Part shown: one piece after another, positions 17,011 to 26,482 of the stretch | Layout: each line of letters starts with the position of its first letter | Numbering within the stretch: position 1 is the stretch's first letter | Translations under genes and position numbers: made by a program | From: Candidatus Nanoarchaeia archaeon | GTDB taxonomy: Archaea; Nanobdellota; Nanobdellia; Pacearchaeales; GW2011-AR1 | Direction of reading: 5' to 3' | Length of the DNA: 64,000 bases | Assembly: GCA_028718805.1 (NCBI GenBank) | Contig: JAQUKY010000002.1 | Span: 65,424 to 129,423 of the forward strand | Notes under the pieces: model-generated | The model's input: the letters and a program-made list of their open reading frames with translations, nothing else | Databases searched by the model: none | What the model was told of the DNA's origin: nothing

Positions 17011-17441
17011 TTTTCTTTTATCAGAGATTTTTTGTAGTTTTTGCTCATGATTATGCATAAATAAATTCCTTTTCCTTTAATTGCCCGCATTTTATGTCTT
17101 GTCCTTTTGGGAATGTAAATTATTGCTGGTGATGAAATTATGTAATTCTTATCTTCTGTTGAGATTTCATAGGTTAATTTACCATTTTCACTTAGTATGA
17201 TGTTTATTTCATCACAATTATGTGCGTGAAAATCCACGTATTCAGGAACTTTTTTCGGTAATTTAGAGATTATATGTGTTGCAATGTGATAATTTGAACC
17301 AGGCAAGATTCTTTTTATGTCCGGGAATGTAGAATCATCTTGTAGCAAAATTCTCTTTAAAGGAGCATTTTTGTGGTAAGGGATTAAACCAAGAGCCTGA
17401 GTTTTGCCTTTTCTTATATATATTTTATTTTTGTTTGTCAT
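17007..17441 (-). CDS. Cupin-domain protein
   Basis: 144 residues with a single cupin barrel: motif 1 DFHAHNCDEINIILSENGKL (His, His, Glu) and motif 2 IYIPKRTRHKMRAI (His). Metal coordination is therefore likely. Cupins include dioxygenases, isomerases and sensors, so the activity cannot be named. The start overlaps the MazG-like stop (ATGA) and the stop overlaps the 44-codon frame, so it is translationally coupled within the kor operon. Confidence 0.8.
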   Translation of the reverse strand: MTNKNKIYIRKGKTQALGLIPYHKNAPLKRILLQDDSTFPDIKRILPGSNYHIATHIISKLPKKVPEYVDFHAHNCDEINIILSENGKLTYEISTEDKNYIISSPAIIYIPKRTRHKMRAIKGKGIYLCIIMSKNYKKSLIKEK

Positions 17442-17791
17442 TTTTCTTTTTCATTCCAGTCTATTCTTTCTCCTTTTCTTTTAGCATGTTCAGTTGTGAA
17501 TTTTCCCTCAGGATATCTTTTCTTTAATTTCTCTATATTCTCTTTTAAAACATCCTCAAAATTCCAGTTAAAAAAATTGCATATCATAGCAGCATACCAA
17601 AGCATATCTCCTATATTCTCCCTTATTCCCTGCTTTTGGTCATTGTCATGTGCATATGTTTTCTTTATGCATCCCCCGATGTCTCCTGCTTCTCCAGTTA
17701 ATCCCAGTCCCCAAGTCATAATTTCTTTTTCTGGGTCATCAAACTTCTTTGCTGTTTTCCCGCATAATTCCTGATATTCTTTAAGGTTCAT
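17438..17791 (-). CDS. MazG-like nucleotide pyrophosphohydrolase
   Basis: 117 residues, a single all-alpha NTP pyrophosphohydrolase domain. Acidic metal ligands are visible in LTGEAGDIGGCIKK and RENIGDMLWYAAMICNFFNW. These enzymes hydrolyse (d)NTPs to monophosphates, acting in house-cleaning or alarmone control. It is the first of four ATGA-coupled genes (this gene, cupin, 44-codon ORF, NYN). The leader carries a copy of the recurrent motif. Confidence 0.86.
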   Translation of the reverse strand: MNLKEYQELCGKTAKKFDDPEKEIMTWGLGLTGEAGDIGGCIKKTYAHDNDQKQGIRENIGDMLWYAAMICNFFNWNFEDVLKENIEKLKKRYPEGKFTTEHAKRKGERIDWNEKEK

Positions 17792-17795
17792 TTTT

Positions 17796-17880
17796 TGTTT
17801 AGTAATTTATTAAACTCTTCTCCGCTTTGCAGATGAGCAGCTTCTCTTATTCTCCTCATCCATAGCGTATTTAGCTTTAT
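17796..17880 (-). promoter_or_regulatory. Recurrent leader motif, copy 4 (upstream of mazG-like gene)
   Basis: Read on the minus strand, it contains GAAGCTGCTCATCTGCAAAG, the same core as copy 1 (ACTCATCTGCAAAGC). AGAGTTTAATAAATTACTAA follows. It ends about 5 nt before the ATG at 17791, in sense. It lies between korA and the mazG-like gene in the same operon direction, so it could act within a transcript rather than at a promoter. Confidence 0.42.
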
Positions 17881-17894
17881 TGATTACTGATTTA

Positions 17895-19445
17895 TTATTT
17901 AATTTTCTGTATCTCCTCCTTTAATTCATCAACAAAAAAAGGCCTGCCGTCATACTTGAGTATGCGGTTTTTAATTGAAATTCCTGTTTTTTCCCTGATT
18001 AATCTTCCTAATTGCCCTGTAAGGTTATTTTCAATTAAAATAACCTTTCCTTTTGCTTTTTCTGTTTTTTCAATTTCTTTTCTAATTTCATCGCTTAGTG
18101 GCTTGAGGTATAAAACCTGCAGAAATTTATAATTTCCTTTCCCTGTTTTAATGCCCGAGTCTATGGAATCTATTGCATCAAGGATAGTTGTTTTTGTGCT
18201 TCCCCATCCAATAATTAAATTCTTAGCATTTTTATTTCCATAAATCTTAATCATCTGAAATCTCCTGCATTCTTTTTTTATTTCTTCATATTTTTTCAGT
18301 CTTTTTTCAGCCTTTTGTTTTATAATCTCAGCTTCTTCTGTTGTGTTCCCTTTTTCATCATGCTCATAGGAATTTGTCTTGACAATTGCCTCTCCTGGAA
18401 CTTTTCTCTTAATTTCTACTTTTAATGTTTTATTAGGTTTCCTGTCAGATGCAAATTCGCCCTCTGCTAAATGTTTGTCAGAAAGTATCATTGAAAGTGC
18501 ATTGAATTTCTGGCTTAAATAAAAACTTTCATTTGTTTTTTCAATGCATTCAATAGCATCTCCGGGGGCGATTACAATTCTTGGGAACTCTCCATGCCCT
18601 GCTCTTAATGCAACATCTAAATCATCCTGCATTGAGTAAGTTGGAACTCCTGTGCTCGGTCCTGGTCTCGATGCAAGATAAACAACCAATGGGATTTCAG
18701 TCTGCCCTTGTAAGCTAAGAGCTTCTGTCATTAAATCAAACCCTCCGCCAGAAGTCCCTGTCATGGATTTTGCTCCGGAAAAACTTGCACCAATTGCAGA
18801 ATTAACAGCTGCAATTTCATTTTCAGAAAGAAAAACAATGAACTTGTTTTTTTCCTGCAGGGAAGCAAGCTCATGCAAAACCGGAGTAGCAGGAGTCATT
18901 GGATAACCAAAATAAATATCAATTCCGGAATTTACAGCCCCTTGTGCAACCCCTTGGCTTCCAGTCATAATTACAATATTCTTATTTAATTTTTTAAGCT
19001 TGAATTTTTCTTTTTCAGAGCTAAATCCTTTTTCAGCAGCCTTGATAGCTTCTTCTCCAAATCTATTAACTTCATCAATTAAAGGCTGTTTATCAATTCC
19101 TAAAATTTTTATTAGTGCTCCTGCCAGTGCAATATTTAAATTTCTTCCCAAATTCTCAAATTTTTCACTTTCAATCATAAATCCATTTTTCTTTAATTCA
19201 TTTTTATGTTTCTTAATTGTGTTTTCATCCATAGCGATAATCCCGTCTAACCTGCTTTCAACACTTCCAATTTTCTCATCAGAAACAGAAAGAACATTGA
19301 AATTATGCCCCCCTCTTATAAGAGATGGATAATCCCTGTAATTAAAAGTAAAATATCCCTGCTTGGACAAGACAGCAGATACAATTGATGAAACAGCATT
19401 AATCCCCTGCCCTGCCTTTCCTCCGATAAGAATATTCAGTTTCAT
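17895..19445 (-). CDS. korA: 2-oxoacid:ferredoxin oxidoreductase, fused gamma-alpha subunit
   Basis: 516 residues. The N-terminal 190 residues are the gamma domain (LNILIGGKAGQGINAVSSIV, YRDYPSLIRGGHNF). The alpha domain follows (MTGSQGVAQGAVNSGIDIYF, GYPMTPATPVLHELA, SGAKSMTGTSGGGFDLMTEA). This fusion is common in archaeal Kor/Vor-type enzymes. It works with KorB to oxidise 2-oxoacids and reduce ferredoxin in the cytoplasm. korB is displaced 1.6 kb downstream beyond a block of four small genes, an unusual split. The leader carries a recurrent motif copy. Confidence 0.92.
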   Translation of the reverse strand: MKLNILIGGKAGQGINAVSSIVSAVLSKQGYFTFNYRDYPSLIRGGHNFNVLSVSDEKIGSVESRLDGIIAMDENTIKKHKNELKKNGFMIESEKFENLGRNLNIALAGALIKILGIDKQPLIDEVNRFGEEAIKAAEKGFSSEKEKFKLKKLNKNIVIMTGSQGVAQGAVNSGIDIYFGYPMTPATPVLHELASLQEKNKFIVFLSENEIAAVNSAIGASFSGAKSMTGTSGGGFDLMTEALSLQGQTEIPLVVYLASRPGPSTGVPTYSMQDDLDVALRAGHGEFPRIVIAPGDAIECIEKTNESFYLSQKFNALSMILSDKHLAEGEFASDRKPNKTLKVEIKRKVPGEAIVKTNSYEHDEKGNTTEEAEIIKQKAEKRLKKYEEIKKECRRFQMIKIYGNKNAKNLIIGWGSTKTTILDAIDSIDSGIKTGKGNYKFLQVLYLKPLSDEIRKEIEKTEKAKGKVILIENNLTGQLGRLIREKTGISIKNRILKYDGRPFFVDELKEEIQKIK

Positions 19446-19462
19446 TTTCCTTTTTTGTTTTT

Positions 19463-19530
19463 TATTTATAATCTCAAACTCTGTTTCGCTTTGAAGATGA
19501 GTTAATTAAGCTTTTTAAGTATTTATTTTA
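19463..19530 (-). promoter_or_regulatory. Recurrent leader motif, copy 5 (upstream of korA)
   Basis: On the minus strand: AAAAAGCTTAATTAACTCAT then CTTCAAAGCGAAACAGAG, then GAGATTATAAATAAA. The AAGCTTAA and ACTCATCTTCAAAGC blocks match copies 1-4. GCTT/AAGC can pair. It ends 17 nt before the ATG at 19445, in sense. Confidence 0.45.
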
Positions 19531-19593
19531 TAAATTATTAATTAGTATCCTATTTTTATATTCAATAGAAAAATGAGAGATATTTAAACCTTT

Positions 19594-20010
19594 TCAGAAA
19601 CATAATTCAAGAGAAATCTTTCTGCCTGTTGCTTCACAAATCTTATTGCATGCATCTATAACTGGTTTTTCATTTACCATCACTCTTATACAATCATTAT
19701 CACGCCTATTTATATAGTATGTGTTGTGAAGATGAATCAGGATTCTCTCCTCATCAACTATCGTTTTTTTAATTAAACCAAAAAAGTGTTTTTCTGCCGC
19801 CGGTTTTTCTAATGGTATTCTTTGAATTATTCTAAATTGAGTATATGTATCATACCGATGGTTATTACATTTTAATTCTAGCCCCTTGTAACTATCAGAT
19901 AATTCCTCCAATAAATTTTCTCCTATAGCGCTTAAAGCAGTAGAAGTACTTGTAATTTGTTTATATCTACTTATTAATTCTTTAGCTGGTAAAGCTATTG
20001 CGTCATTCAT
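19594..20010 (-). CDS. Hypothetical protein
   Basis: 138 residues from the ATG at 20010; an in-frame GTG lies two codons earlier. Mixed alpha/beta composition, no membrane segment, Cys residues near the C-terminus (DACNKICEATGRK). The segment LIKKTIVDEERILIHLHNTY followed by YINRRDNDCIRVMVNEKPVI looks like a strand-rich core. I do not recognise a family. It lies alone between korA and acs, in the same orientation, with a TATA-like TTTATAAAT upstream. Confidence 0.55.
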   Translation of the reverse strand: MNDAIALPAKELISRYKQITSTSTALSAIGENLLEELSDSYKGLELKCNNHRYDTYTQFRIIQRIPLEKPAAEKHFFGLIKKTIVDEERILIHLHNTYYINRRDNDCIRVMVNEKPVIDACNKICEATGRKISLELCF

Positions 20011-20078
20011 TATCACTTTATAATCATTTAATTTATAAATATTTATATATACAATTACTACTAATCTAATAAATAAAC

Positions 20079-22004
20079 TCAGGCTTTTTCAGAACTCTTC
20101 TGAATTATCTCCTTTATCTTCTCAACAATCTCGGGATTTATTAGGGTCATAAGGTTCCCGGGGTCTTCATTGTTTAACAATGCTTTCAAAATTCTTCTCA
20201 TTATCTTTCCGCTTCTTGTTTTAGGCAGATCTTCAACAAAATAAATTTTTGCAGGCCTTGCAGTAGGCCCTATTTTTTTGTCAACAAATTTTTTAATTTC
20301 TTTTTCAATCTCTTCACTCCCCTCACCGCTCTTCAATACAACAAAGGCAACAGGAACCTGCCCTTTGATTTCGTCAGCAATGGGGACAACTGCACACTCA
20401 GCGACACTATTATCCTTGCTTATAGCATCTTCAAGCTCAGCTGTGGCCAGTCTGTGCCCTGCAACTTTCATAACATCATCTGTTCTTCCTGTCATTCTTA
20501 TTAACCCATTTTTAATATATGCCCCGTCACTTGTGTCATATTTTGTTTTGAATCTCCAGTAAGTTTCAACATATTTTTCATGATTTTTATAAACTCCATG
20601 AAGCATTCCGGGTGCAAAAGGGCTTAACTGGACTAAATTTCCTGTTTCCCCATTTTTTACTTCTTTTCCTTTGTCATCAACAACAATATGTCTTGTTCCG
20701 GGAAAACTTCTTCCGGAAACTGTTGGAACAAAAGGTCCTATTCCGGGCAGCGAGTTTATTAATGTCCCTCCTGTCTCTGTCTGCCACCATGTGTCAATAA
20801 CAGGGCATCTTTTACTTCCTATCCTGTTAAAATACCACATCCAGGCTTCTTCATTAATTGGCTCGCCGACTGTTCCTAAAATTTTCAGACTGCCTAAATT
20901 ATATTTTCTTGGCCATTCATCACCTGCTTTCATAAACATTCTTATAGCAGTAGGTGCGGTGTAAAATACTGTAACTTTATTATCCTGAATAATTTTCCAC
21001 CACCTCCCATAATCTGGAAAATCCGGAGAGCCTTCATAAACCAATGTTGTGCACCCATTTAACAAAGGTCCATAAAAAGCATAGCTATGCCCTGTAATCC
21101 ATCCAACATCTGCAGTGCACCACATGATATCATCGTCATGCAGATTGAAATTCCATTTGCATGTCCAATATGCCTGAACAGCATATCCTCCTGTGTCATG
21201 AACAATCCCTTTTGGTTTTCCTGTTGTTCCTGATGTATAAAGTATAAACATGATATCTTCAGAATTAACAGTTTCACAATCACAATCTGCTTTGGCTTTT
21301 TTAATCTCCTCTTCAAAATCAAGCTCTTTGTCTAATTTTTTTCCGAGTCTTCTTACAACAATTATTTTTTTAATTGTTGTTTTTTCAGCAGCTTCTTTTG
21401 CCTTTCCTAATAACTCTTCCTCCTCCCCTCTTCTGTAATATCCATCTGAAGTAACAAGAATTTTGGCTTTGCAGTCTTCAATTCTGGATTTTAGAGCATC
21501 TGCAGAGAAAGCACTGAAGACAACAGAATGAATTGCACCAATTCTTGTACAGGCAAGCATAACAATTAAAGCTTCAGGAATCATAGGAAGATAAATAGAT
21601 ACTGCATCTCCCTTTCTGACTCCATTTTTTTTCAGAACATTTGCAAACCTGCATACTTTTTCATGCAGTTGTTTGTAAGTTAATTTTATTGTTTTTTCAC
21701 CTGTTGGCTCAGGAACCCAGATTAAAGCAACTTTATTTCCATTGTTTTTTAAATGTCTGTCCAGGCAATTGAAGCAGAAATTTAATTTTCCTCCTTTAAA
21801 CCATTCAAAATAAGGCAGTTTTTCAACATACGGTTTTTTCCATTTTTTCTCCCAGCTTATTCCTTCTTCTGCAAGTCTTTCCCAGAACTTTACAGGATTC
21901 TTCTCAGCATCCTTGTATATCTTTTCATCACTTACCCATGCAATTTTTTTCATCTCATTGCTTGGCATTAATTTCCCATTTTTTTCAACAACATATTTGA
22001 CCAT
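20079..22004 (-). CDS. acs: Acetyl-CoA synthetase (AMP-forming)
   Basis: 641 residues, full length. Adenylate-forming motifs are present: the P-loop YTSGTTGKPKG near 255-265, TWWQTETGG, and the C-terminal TRSGKIMRR with the Lys that is acetylated in bacterial Acs. Also typical are NFCFNCLDRHL and CTADVGWITGHSYAFYGPL. It converts acetate, CoA and ATP to acetyl-CoA, AMP and PPi. With the Kor pair nearby it suggests acyl-CoA/acetate metabolism in a reduced genome. Confidence 0.96.
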   Translation of the reverse strand: MVKYVVEKNGKLMPSNEMKKIAWVSDEKIYKDAEKNPVKFWERLAEEGISWEKKWKKPYVEKLPYFEWFKGGKLNFCFNCLDRHLKNNGNKVALIWVPEPTGEKTIKLTYKQLHEKVCRFANVLKKNGVRKGDAVSIYLPMIPEALIVMLACTRIGAIHSVVFSAFSADALKSRIEDCKAKILVTSDGYYRRGEEEELLGKAKEAAEKTTIKKIIVVRRLGKKLDKELDFEEEIKKAKADCDCETVNSEDIMFILYTSGTTGKPKGIVHDTGGYAVQAYWTCKWNFNLHDDDIMWCTADVGWITGHSYAFYGPLLNGCTTLVYEGSPDFPDYGRWWKIIQDNKVTVFYTAPTAIRMFMKAGDEWPRKYNLGSLKILGTVGEPINEEAWMWYFNRIGSKRCPVIDTWWQTETGGTLINSLPGIGPFVPTVSGRSFPGTRHIVVDDKGKEVKNGETGNLVQLSPFAPGMLHGVYKNHEKYVETYWRFKTKYDTSDGAYIKNGLIRMTGRTDDVMKVAGHRLATAELEDAISKDNSVAECAVVPIADEIKGQVPVAFVVLKSGEGSEEIEKEIKKFVDKKIGPTARPAKIYFVEDLPKTRSGKIMRRILKALLNNEDPGNLMTLINPEIVEKIKEIIQKSSEKA

Positions 22005-22069
22005 TTTAATTCTTTTTATAAAGATAATAAATAAAACACTTATTTAAATCTTATTAAATAAAAAGAAAT

Positions 22070-22220
22070 CCACATCATTTATGATGTGGTGCTGATAATC
22101 GCTAATGCTGTGATTTAAACGCTTGTGGAAGCAGGTTCAATAAATTGAAGTCCACAGAGCAAAGCGGATAAGAGTAAAGATATAAGGAAGCCCACGCATT
22201 TATGCGTGGGAGGATGTCAC
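22070..22220 (+). mobile_element. IS605-like MITE with omegaRNA-like fold, no transposase
   Basis: Two matching hairpins bound the element: CCACATCAT-tt-ATGATGTGG at 22070-22089 and CCCACGCAT-tt-ATGCGTGGG at 22191-22210, the latter followed by AGGATGTCAC. The right end has the form known from IS200/IS605 elements with tnpB. Between them TGTGGA (22124-22129) pairs with TCCACA (22151-22156), enclosing TTCAAT-aa-ATTGAA (22136-22149). No tnpA or tnpB is in the window. I read it as a non-autonomous derivative retaining the element ends and guide-RNA scaffold. It lies between acs and the BNR protein gene; otherwise I see nothing in this 245-nt spacer. Confidence 0.65.
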
Positions 22221-22249
22221 GAATGCTATTTATATCTAGTATTTTTACA

Positions 22250-25200
22250 TTATTGATATTTTTTGTTTATTAGCGATCTGCCTATTCTCTTGTTATTTAT
22301 TTTAAAATCCCTTTTTTTAAATTTTCTGATTGTCCTGATTTTTTTCTTTTTAGTTTTATTAAGTTTAAAAATAATTATAATCAGGGCAATTATAACAACA
22401 GCAACAACAAACACAGCAAAATTCTTTTTATGATTTTTATCTGTTGACTCTTCTCCCAAAATATTTTTCAGAAGATCCCAAAGCTTTGTGAATGGGGAGA
22501 TAGAGAAAAATCCCCAATCTGCGCAAACATCAACATCTCCTCCTTGATTGCAATAAACCTGCCTTATCTCGCTTTGATTTAATGTCCTATTGTAGATTAC
22601 AACTTCATCGATTGATCCGTTGAATCCATTAGCCCCGCTATATCTTGCCCCGATTGCTCCTAAAGGACTTGGAGAAAATCCTTCATTATTTGTCAAACTT
22701 AATTTATAGACTCCATTTTTATAATAAGATACATTAACTTCATTCCCATTAACCACGTATGTAATTGCTACATGATTCCAGACAGTTGTATTGTCTAATC
22801 CATGGTAATGGTATAGAAATTTTGACCCTCCTGTAGCATTTCTCCAGGCTACCCTGAAATCTCCTGCTGTAGGAGTTACTGAACAGTAATCTCCATCAAT
22901 ATTTGAAAAGAATATATTAAGATTAGAAGCTCCTGTTGTTGTTTTGAGCCAAAGCAGTCTTGTGTGGTTAGTTAAGTTTAAAGTCTGGCTTGTATCTAAT
23001 AAAACATAATCCCCATTACTATAAAGATTTAATGCCTGTCCATATTGTCCAGAAACAAATTGAGAATTTCCAATAATAGCCCCATTATTTATTCCATTTT
23101 CATCTTCAGTATCTCCTTCAAACCTCCAATATGAAACATATCCTGCAGGAACATCTGGGGGAATGCAAGAAGGATTATTAATACAATTAACATCATCGCA
23201 ATCAATATCTCCATTACAATCATTATCACTTCCATCAGCACAGCTTGTTTCTATTGCTTGGTAAGGATTTGCTTCATTTGCATCGTCTCCACAGCAATTT
23301 AAATCTCCTCCGCCGCCTTTCCAAAAATAAGAAGCTATGCAGCAGGTTTGAGAAGTATCAAGATCTATCATTATATTAGAACAACCAGTGCTTGAACAAG
23401 AGTCTGTAGTGCAAATATTAAAATCATCACAATTTTTAGGGGTAGAGACAGCACAGCTTCCTTCAGAACAATAATAATCCACAAAATCATTATTCATATT
23501 ACAAATATCCTGTAAATTACAGTTATTGCAGTTTGGCCATATACCGCAGGAGGTATTTGTTTCTGAACATTTTGCTGTAGGACCAATTTCAACGCAACTT
23601 CCTCCGGAGTCTATTCCGGTTTCATCACCATTTTGCAGGCTATCATCACAAGAAGGTCTTGAAACTGAATTAAGATACATAGTAGTCGTTTGATTATATG
23701 GTGGAGGAAACACCCAGGTTCCTGAACAGCTTGAAACAAAAATTTCTCCAGAATGAGGATTTATAGAGAATACAGGGCCATATCCTGCCCTCGGCAGGTT
23801 ATATGAGATATCTTCCCAGGTATCTCCTCCATCCATGCTTCTGTAAACAGGTTCCACTCCGGCATGAGTGACAGTTGCGTAAATTATAGAATTATTGTTT
23901 GGGTCAACAATAACAGACCCTATGTTTGGATATGCTTTTTGCCAGTTCCAATCTGTTGGGTAAAGGCTGACTAATCCCTCATTTTCAGGCAAAGACCTCA
24001 TGTAAGATGTTAAATTAAACAATTTCCAGCTGCTTCCATTAAAACTGGCAAGATCAGTTGCACTATGAAATGTGTAAATTTTATTGCAATCAACGGGGTC
24101 AACCTCAAAAACAATCTCGTTCCCCATTGTAATTCCCGGAGCAACGTAAAGATACCAATTCTCCCCTCTGTTATCACTTCTATAAATGCTGGTTCCAGCA
24201 TTATTCAAAGCATAAAGAATATTTGGATTTGATTTACACATCCCATATATCTCTAAATCATTGTCAGCTAAAAAACTAACATTATAAAATGTCTTTCCTC
24301 CGTCATTTGATTTAATATCAGAAACAAATAATTCATTAGGGTTATCGGGGTTATAAAAATAATTCCTGTAAGACCCAAGCAAACTTTTGCTGACATTCCA
24401 CAACTGGCCTCCAAGAGTTGTTGTTTCCCAAGGACCATCATTATCAGGAGACCATATGATTCCAAGTGCACCTCTCCCCCATATATTTCCTCCTGAAGCT
24501 ACAATCGTAGAAGTTCCTGGCTGGAATGCCCCTGCTTTCAGGTCATTTGAATTTCCAGCAAAACCATAACTGCTAGCCAGTATATTATAAGGAGTTTTTA
24601 AAATTTCATAGTATATTCCTCCATTTTTTGAGATGAATAGCCCCATGTCTGCCCCAAAACTACCAACTCTTTCCGAATTGTTGTAATCAAAGAATATCCC
24701 GTCCCTGCATGTCCATGCATATCCGCTAAAAAGATTATTTGCATGATAAAAATCCGTGCAATTGGTTGTTTTCCATAAATAACACTGGCCATAGCCGACT
24801 GCCTCACATTTATTGTTTGAATTTGGTATTATTGCGCTTGAGCCCCAGTCCATCTTGCTTCCAAAGCCAGTTTCCCTCCCCAAGCCTTCGCGTGGATGAT
24901 AAGCAAGGTTATTCCAGGTGATTCCGCCGTCCTCACTGACATACAAATTCTGCCCGGTAGTAAAGTAAATAATTTCAGGATATCCTTGGTTTATAAAACA
25001 CCCTCTTGAATAGTTATGTGCCCTTAAAAGCGAGAAACTAGCACCTCCATCTGTTGATTTATACAATCCATTATCTTTTACAACAGCATATATTTCATTT
25101 GGATTTTGGTTATTAATTTGAATTGAAGTAACCTCTCCTGAAGGAAGATTTCCCAATGGGCTTAAAGTTAGCCCCCCATTAGTGCTTCTGTATAATCCTA

Positions 25201-26362
25201 ATTTTGAGCCCAGATATAAAATATCACTATGTTCAGGATGCACATAAAGGGCGTAAATAGGGGCGTGATTGGTGAGATTTGTAGATAAACTCCAGTTATT
25301 CCCCCCATTAATTGATTTGTATAAGCTTACATTTGCAAATGCAGCATACCAAATCATTGCTTTGCCATTAGAAACAGAACTTAATGCATAAGCAATATTA
25401 TGTTTGTATAAAGTGTTGCTTTCATTATAATAAACAGACAAGACAAATTCCCAGTTGTCACCCATGTCTGTTGATTTATATAAACCTTCATAATAAATTT
25501 CATCTGTTCTCCAGTTATTATCTACAGTAATAAAAACTGTTTTTGGATTGGCAGGGTCAACTTCAATTGACTGCCCAAAAAAAGTCCCCAATCCCTTGGA
25601 TAAAAATCTTTCCCAGGTTTCTCCCCCATTCCTGCTTCTCCATCCCTGACCGCAATCAAGAGCCCAGTAAATATATTCTGGATTAGAATAACTCCTGACC
25701 ATGCTGTGGGCGCATTGCATACCTTCTCCAGGAAGTCTATTCTGTTCATAATCTTCCTGGCTTTTTACAATGACTGCTCTCCAGCCGTCGAAAGTTTTTT
25801 CAGCAGGAGTTTCAATAAGTTCTTCATCTCCTTTCCCTTCATAGATTGGAGCATAAATCTCATTTAATAAACTGACATCCTTTCTCATATCTTTTTTAAA
25901 TTCATCTTTAATAATGCTTGTAATTGTCTTTCCAGAACTTGTTTCAATCTCAAAAGCGATTCCAACAGAGATTATATTCGCAAAATTATCAAAATCTAAA
26001 TTCTGGTTTTGGATAGCAAACGTAGTTATTTTATAGACTTTTGTTTCTAACTCATCTGGAATTCCCTCTGCCAAAGGATATTTGTATATATAATTATTTC
26101 CTGCAGAATCTGTGAATATAAATTTTAATGCTGAAATATCTCCTTTTCCTGCTTTTCTGTTAATAGAAACGTAAATTGTTTCATTATCCTCGGTTATATA
26201 AACAGACTCTATCTTTAAACCAATTCTTAACTGTTCTACAGAAATACCCTCAGCTTTTTCTTCAACGACAAGCTTAACAACATTCCATACAATTATAATT
26301 GCTAATAAAATTAACAATAAAATCAATATAACAGTTATAAGTCCTGATTGCCCCTTTTTCAT
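22250..26362 (-). CDS. Giant surface protein: BNR/Asp-box propeller, LamG-like domain, two TM anchors
   Basis: 1370 residues. N-terminus MKKGQSGLITVILILLLILL resembles a class III signal or simple anchor. Residues about 190-900 hold many Asp-box/BNR repeats of the form S-x-D-x-G-x-x-W (SRNGGETWERF, STDMGDNWEF, STNGGLTL, SEDGGITW, SMDGGDTWED), as in sortilin/sialidase/photosystem-assembly propellers. A Cys-rich segment follows (CSETNTSCGIWPNCNNCN). Then comes a concanavalin A/LamG-like domain (YVSYWRFEGDTEDENGINNG to GSIDEVVIYNRTLNQSEI). It ends with a second TM segment (FAVFVVAVVIIALIIIIF) and a basic tail. Likely cell-surface carbohydrate or host contact; enzymatic activity is not evident. 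Confidence 0.85.
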   Translation of the reverse strand: MKKGQSGLITVILILLLILLAIIIVWNVVKLVVEEKAEGISVEQLRIGLKIESVYITEDNETIYVSINRKAGKGDISALKFIFTDSAGNNYIYKYPLAEGIPDELETKVYKITTFAIQNQNLDFDNFANIISVGIAFEIETSSGKTITSIIKDEFKKDMRKDVSLLNEIYAPIYEGKGDEELIETPAEKTFDGWRAVIVKSQEDYEQNRLPGEGMQCAHSMVRSYSNPEYIYWALDCGQGWRSRNGGETWERFLSKGLGTFFGQSIEVDPANPKTVFITVDNNWRTDEIYYEGLYKSTDMGDNWEFVLSVYYNESNTLYKHNIAYALSSVSNGKAMIWYAAFANVSLYKSINGGNNWSLSTNLTNHAPIYALYVHPEHSDILYLGSKLGLYRSTNGGLTLSPLGNLPSGEVTSIQINNQNPNEIYAVVKDNGLYKSTDGGASFSLLRAHNYSRGCFINQGYPEIIYFTTGQNLYVSEDGGITWNNLAYHPREGLGRETGFGSKMDWGSSAIIPNSNNKCEAVGYGQCYLWKTTNCTDFYHANNLFSGYAWTCRDGIFFDYNNSERVGSFGADMGLFISKNGGIYYEILKTPYNILASSYGFAGNSNDLKAGAFQPGTSTIVASGGNIWGRGALGIIWSPDNDGPWETTTLGGQLWNVSKSLLGSYRNYFYNPDNPNELFVSDIKSNDGGKTFYNVSFLADNDLEIYGMCKSNPNILYALNNAGTSIYRSDNRGENWYLYVAPGITMGNEIVFEVDPVDCNKIYTFHSATDLASFNGSSWKLFNLTSYMRSLPENEGLVSLYPTDWNWQKAYPNIGSVIVDPNNNSIIYATVTHAGVEPVYRSMDGGDTWEDISYNLPRAGYGPVFSINPHSGEIFVSSCSGTWVFPPPYNQTTTMYLNSVSRPSCDDSLQNGDETGIDSGGSCVEIGPTAKCSETNTSCGIWPNCNNCNLQDICNMNNDFVDYYCSEGSCAVSTPKNCDDFNICTTDSCSSTGCSNIMIDLDTSQTCCIASYFWKGGGGDLNCCGDDANEANPYQAIETSCADGSDNDCNGDIDCDDVNCINNPSCIPPDVPAGYVSYWRFEGDTEDENGINNGAIIGNSQFVSGQYGQALNLYSNGDYVLLDTSQTLNLTNHTRLLWLKTTTGASNLNIFFSNIDGDYCSVTPTAGDFRVAWRNATGGSKFLYHYHGLDNTTVWNHVAITYVVNGNEVNVSYYKNGVYKLSLTNNEGFSPSPLGAIGARYSGANGFNGSIDEVVIYNRTLNQSEIRQVYCNQGGDVDVCADWGFFSISPFTKLWDLLKNILGEESTDKNHKKNFAVFVVAVVIIALIIIIFKLNKTKKKKIRTIRKFKKRDFKINNKRIGRSLINKKYQ

Positions 26363-26482
26363 GTTCTAATCAGTATAACAGGATATTTAAGGGTTTTTAA
26401 AAAAGTCCTGTATAAACCATTAAAAAATTTAGGCTTCATTATAATATGATTATTTATAATCCCTTTATATTTAAAATACAAT

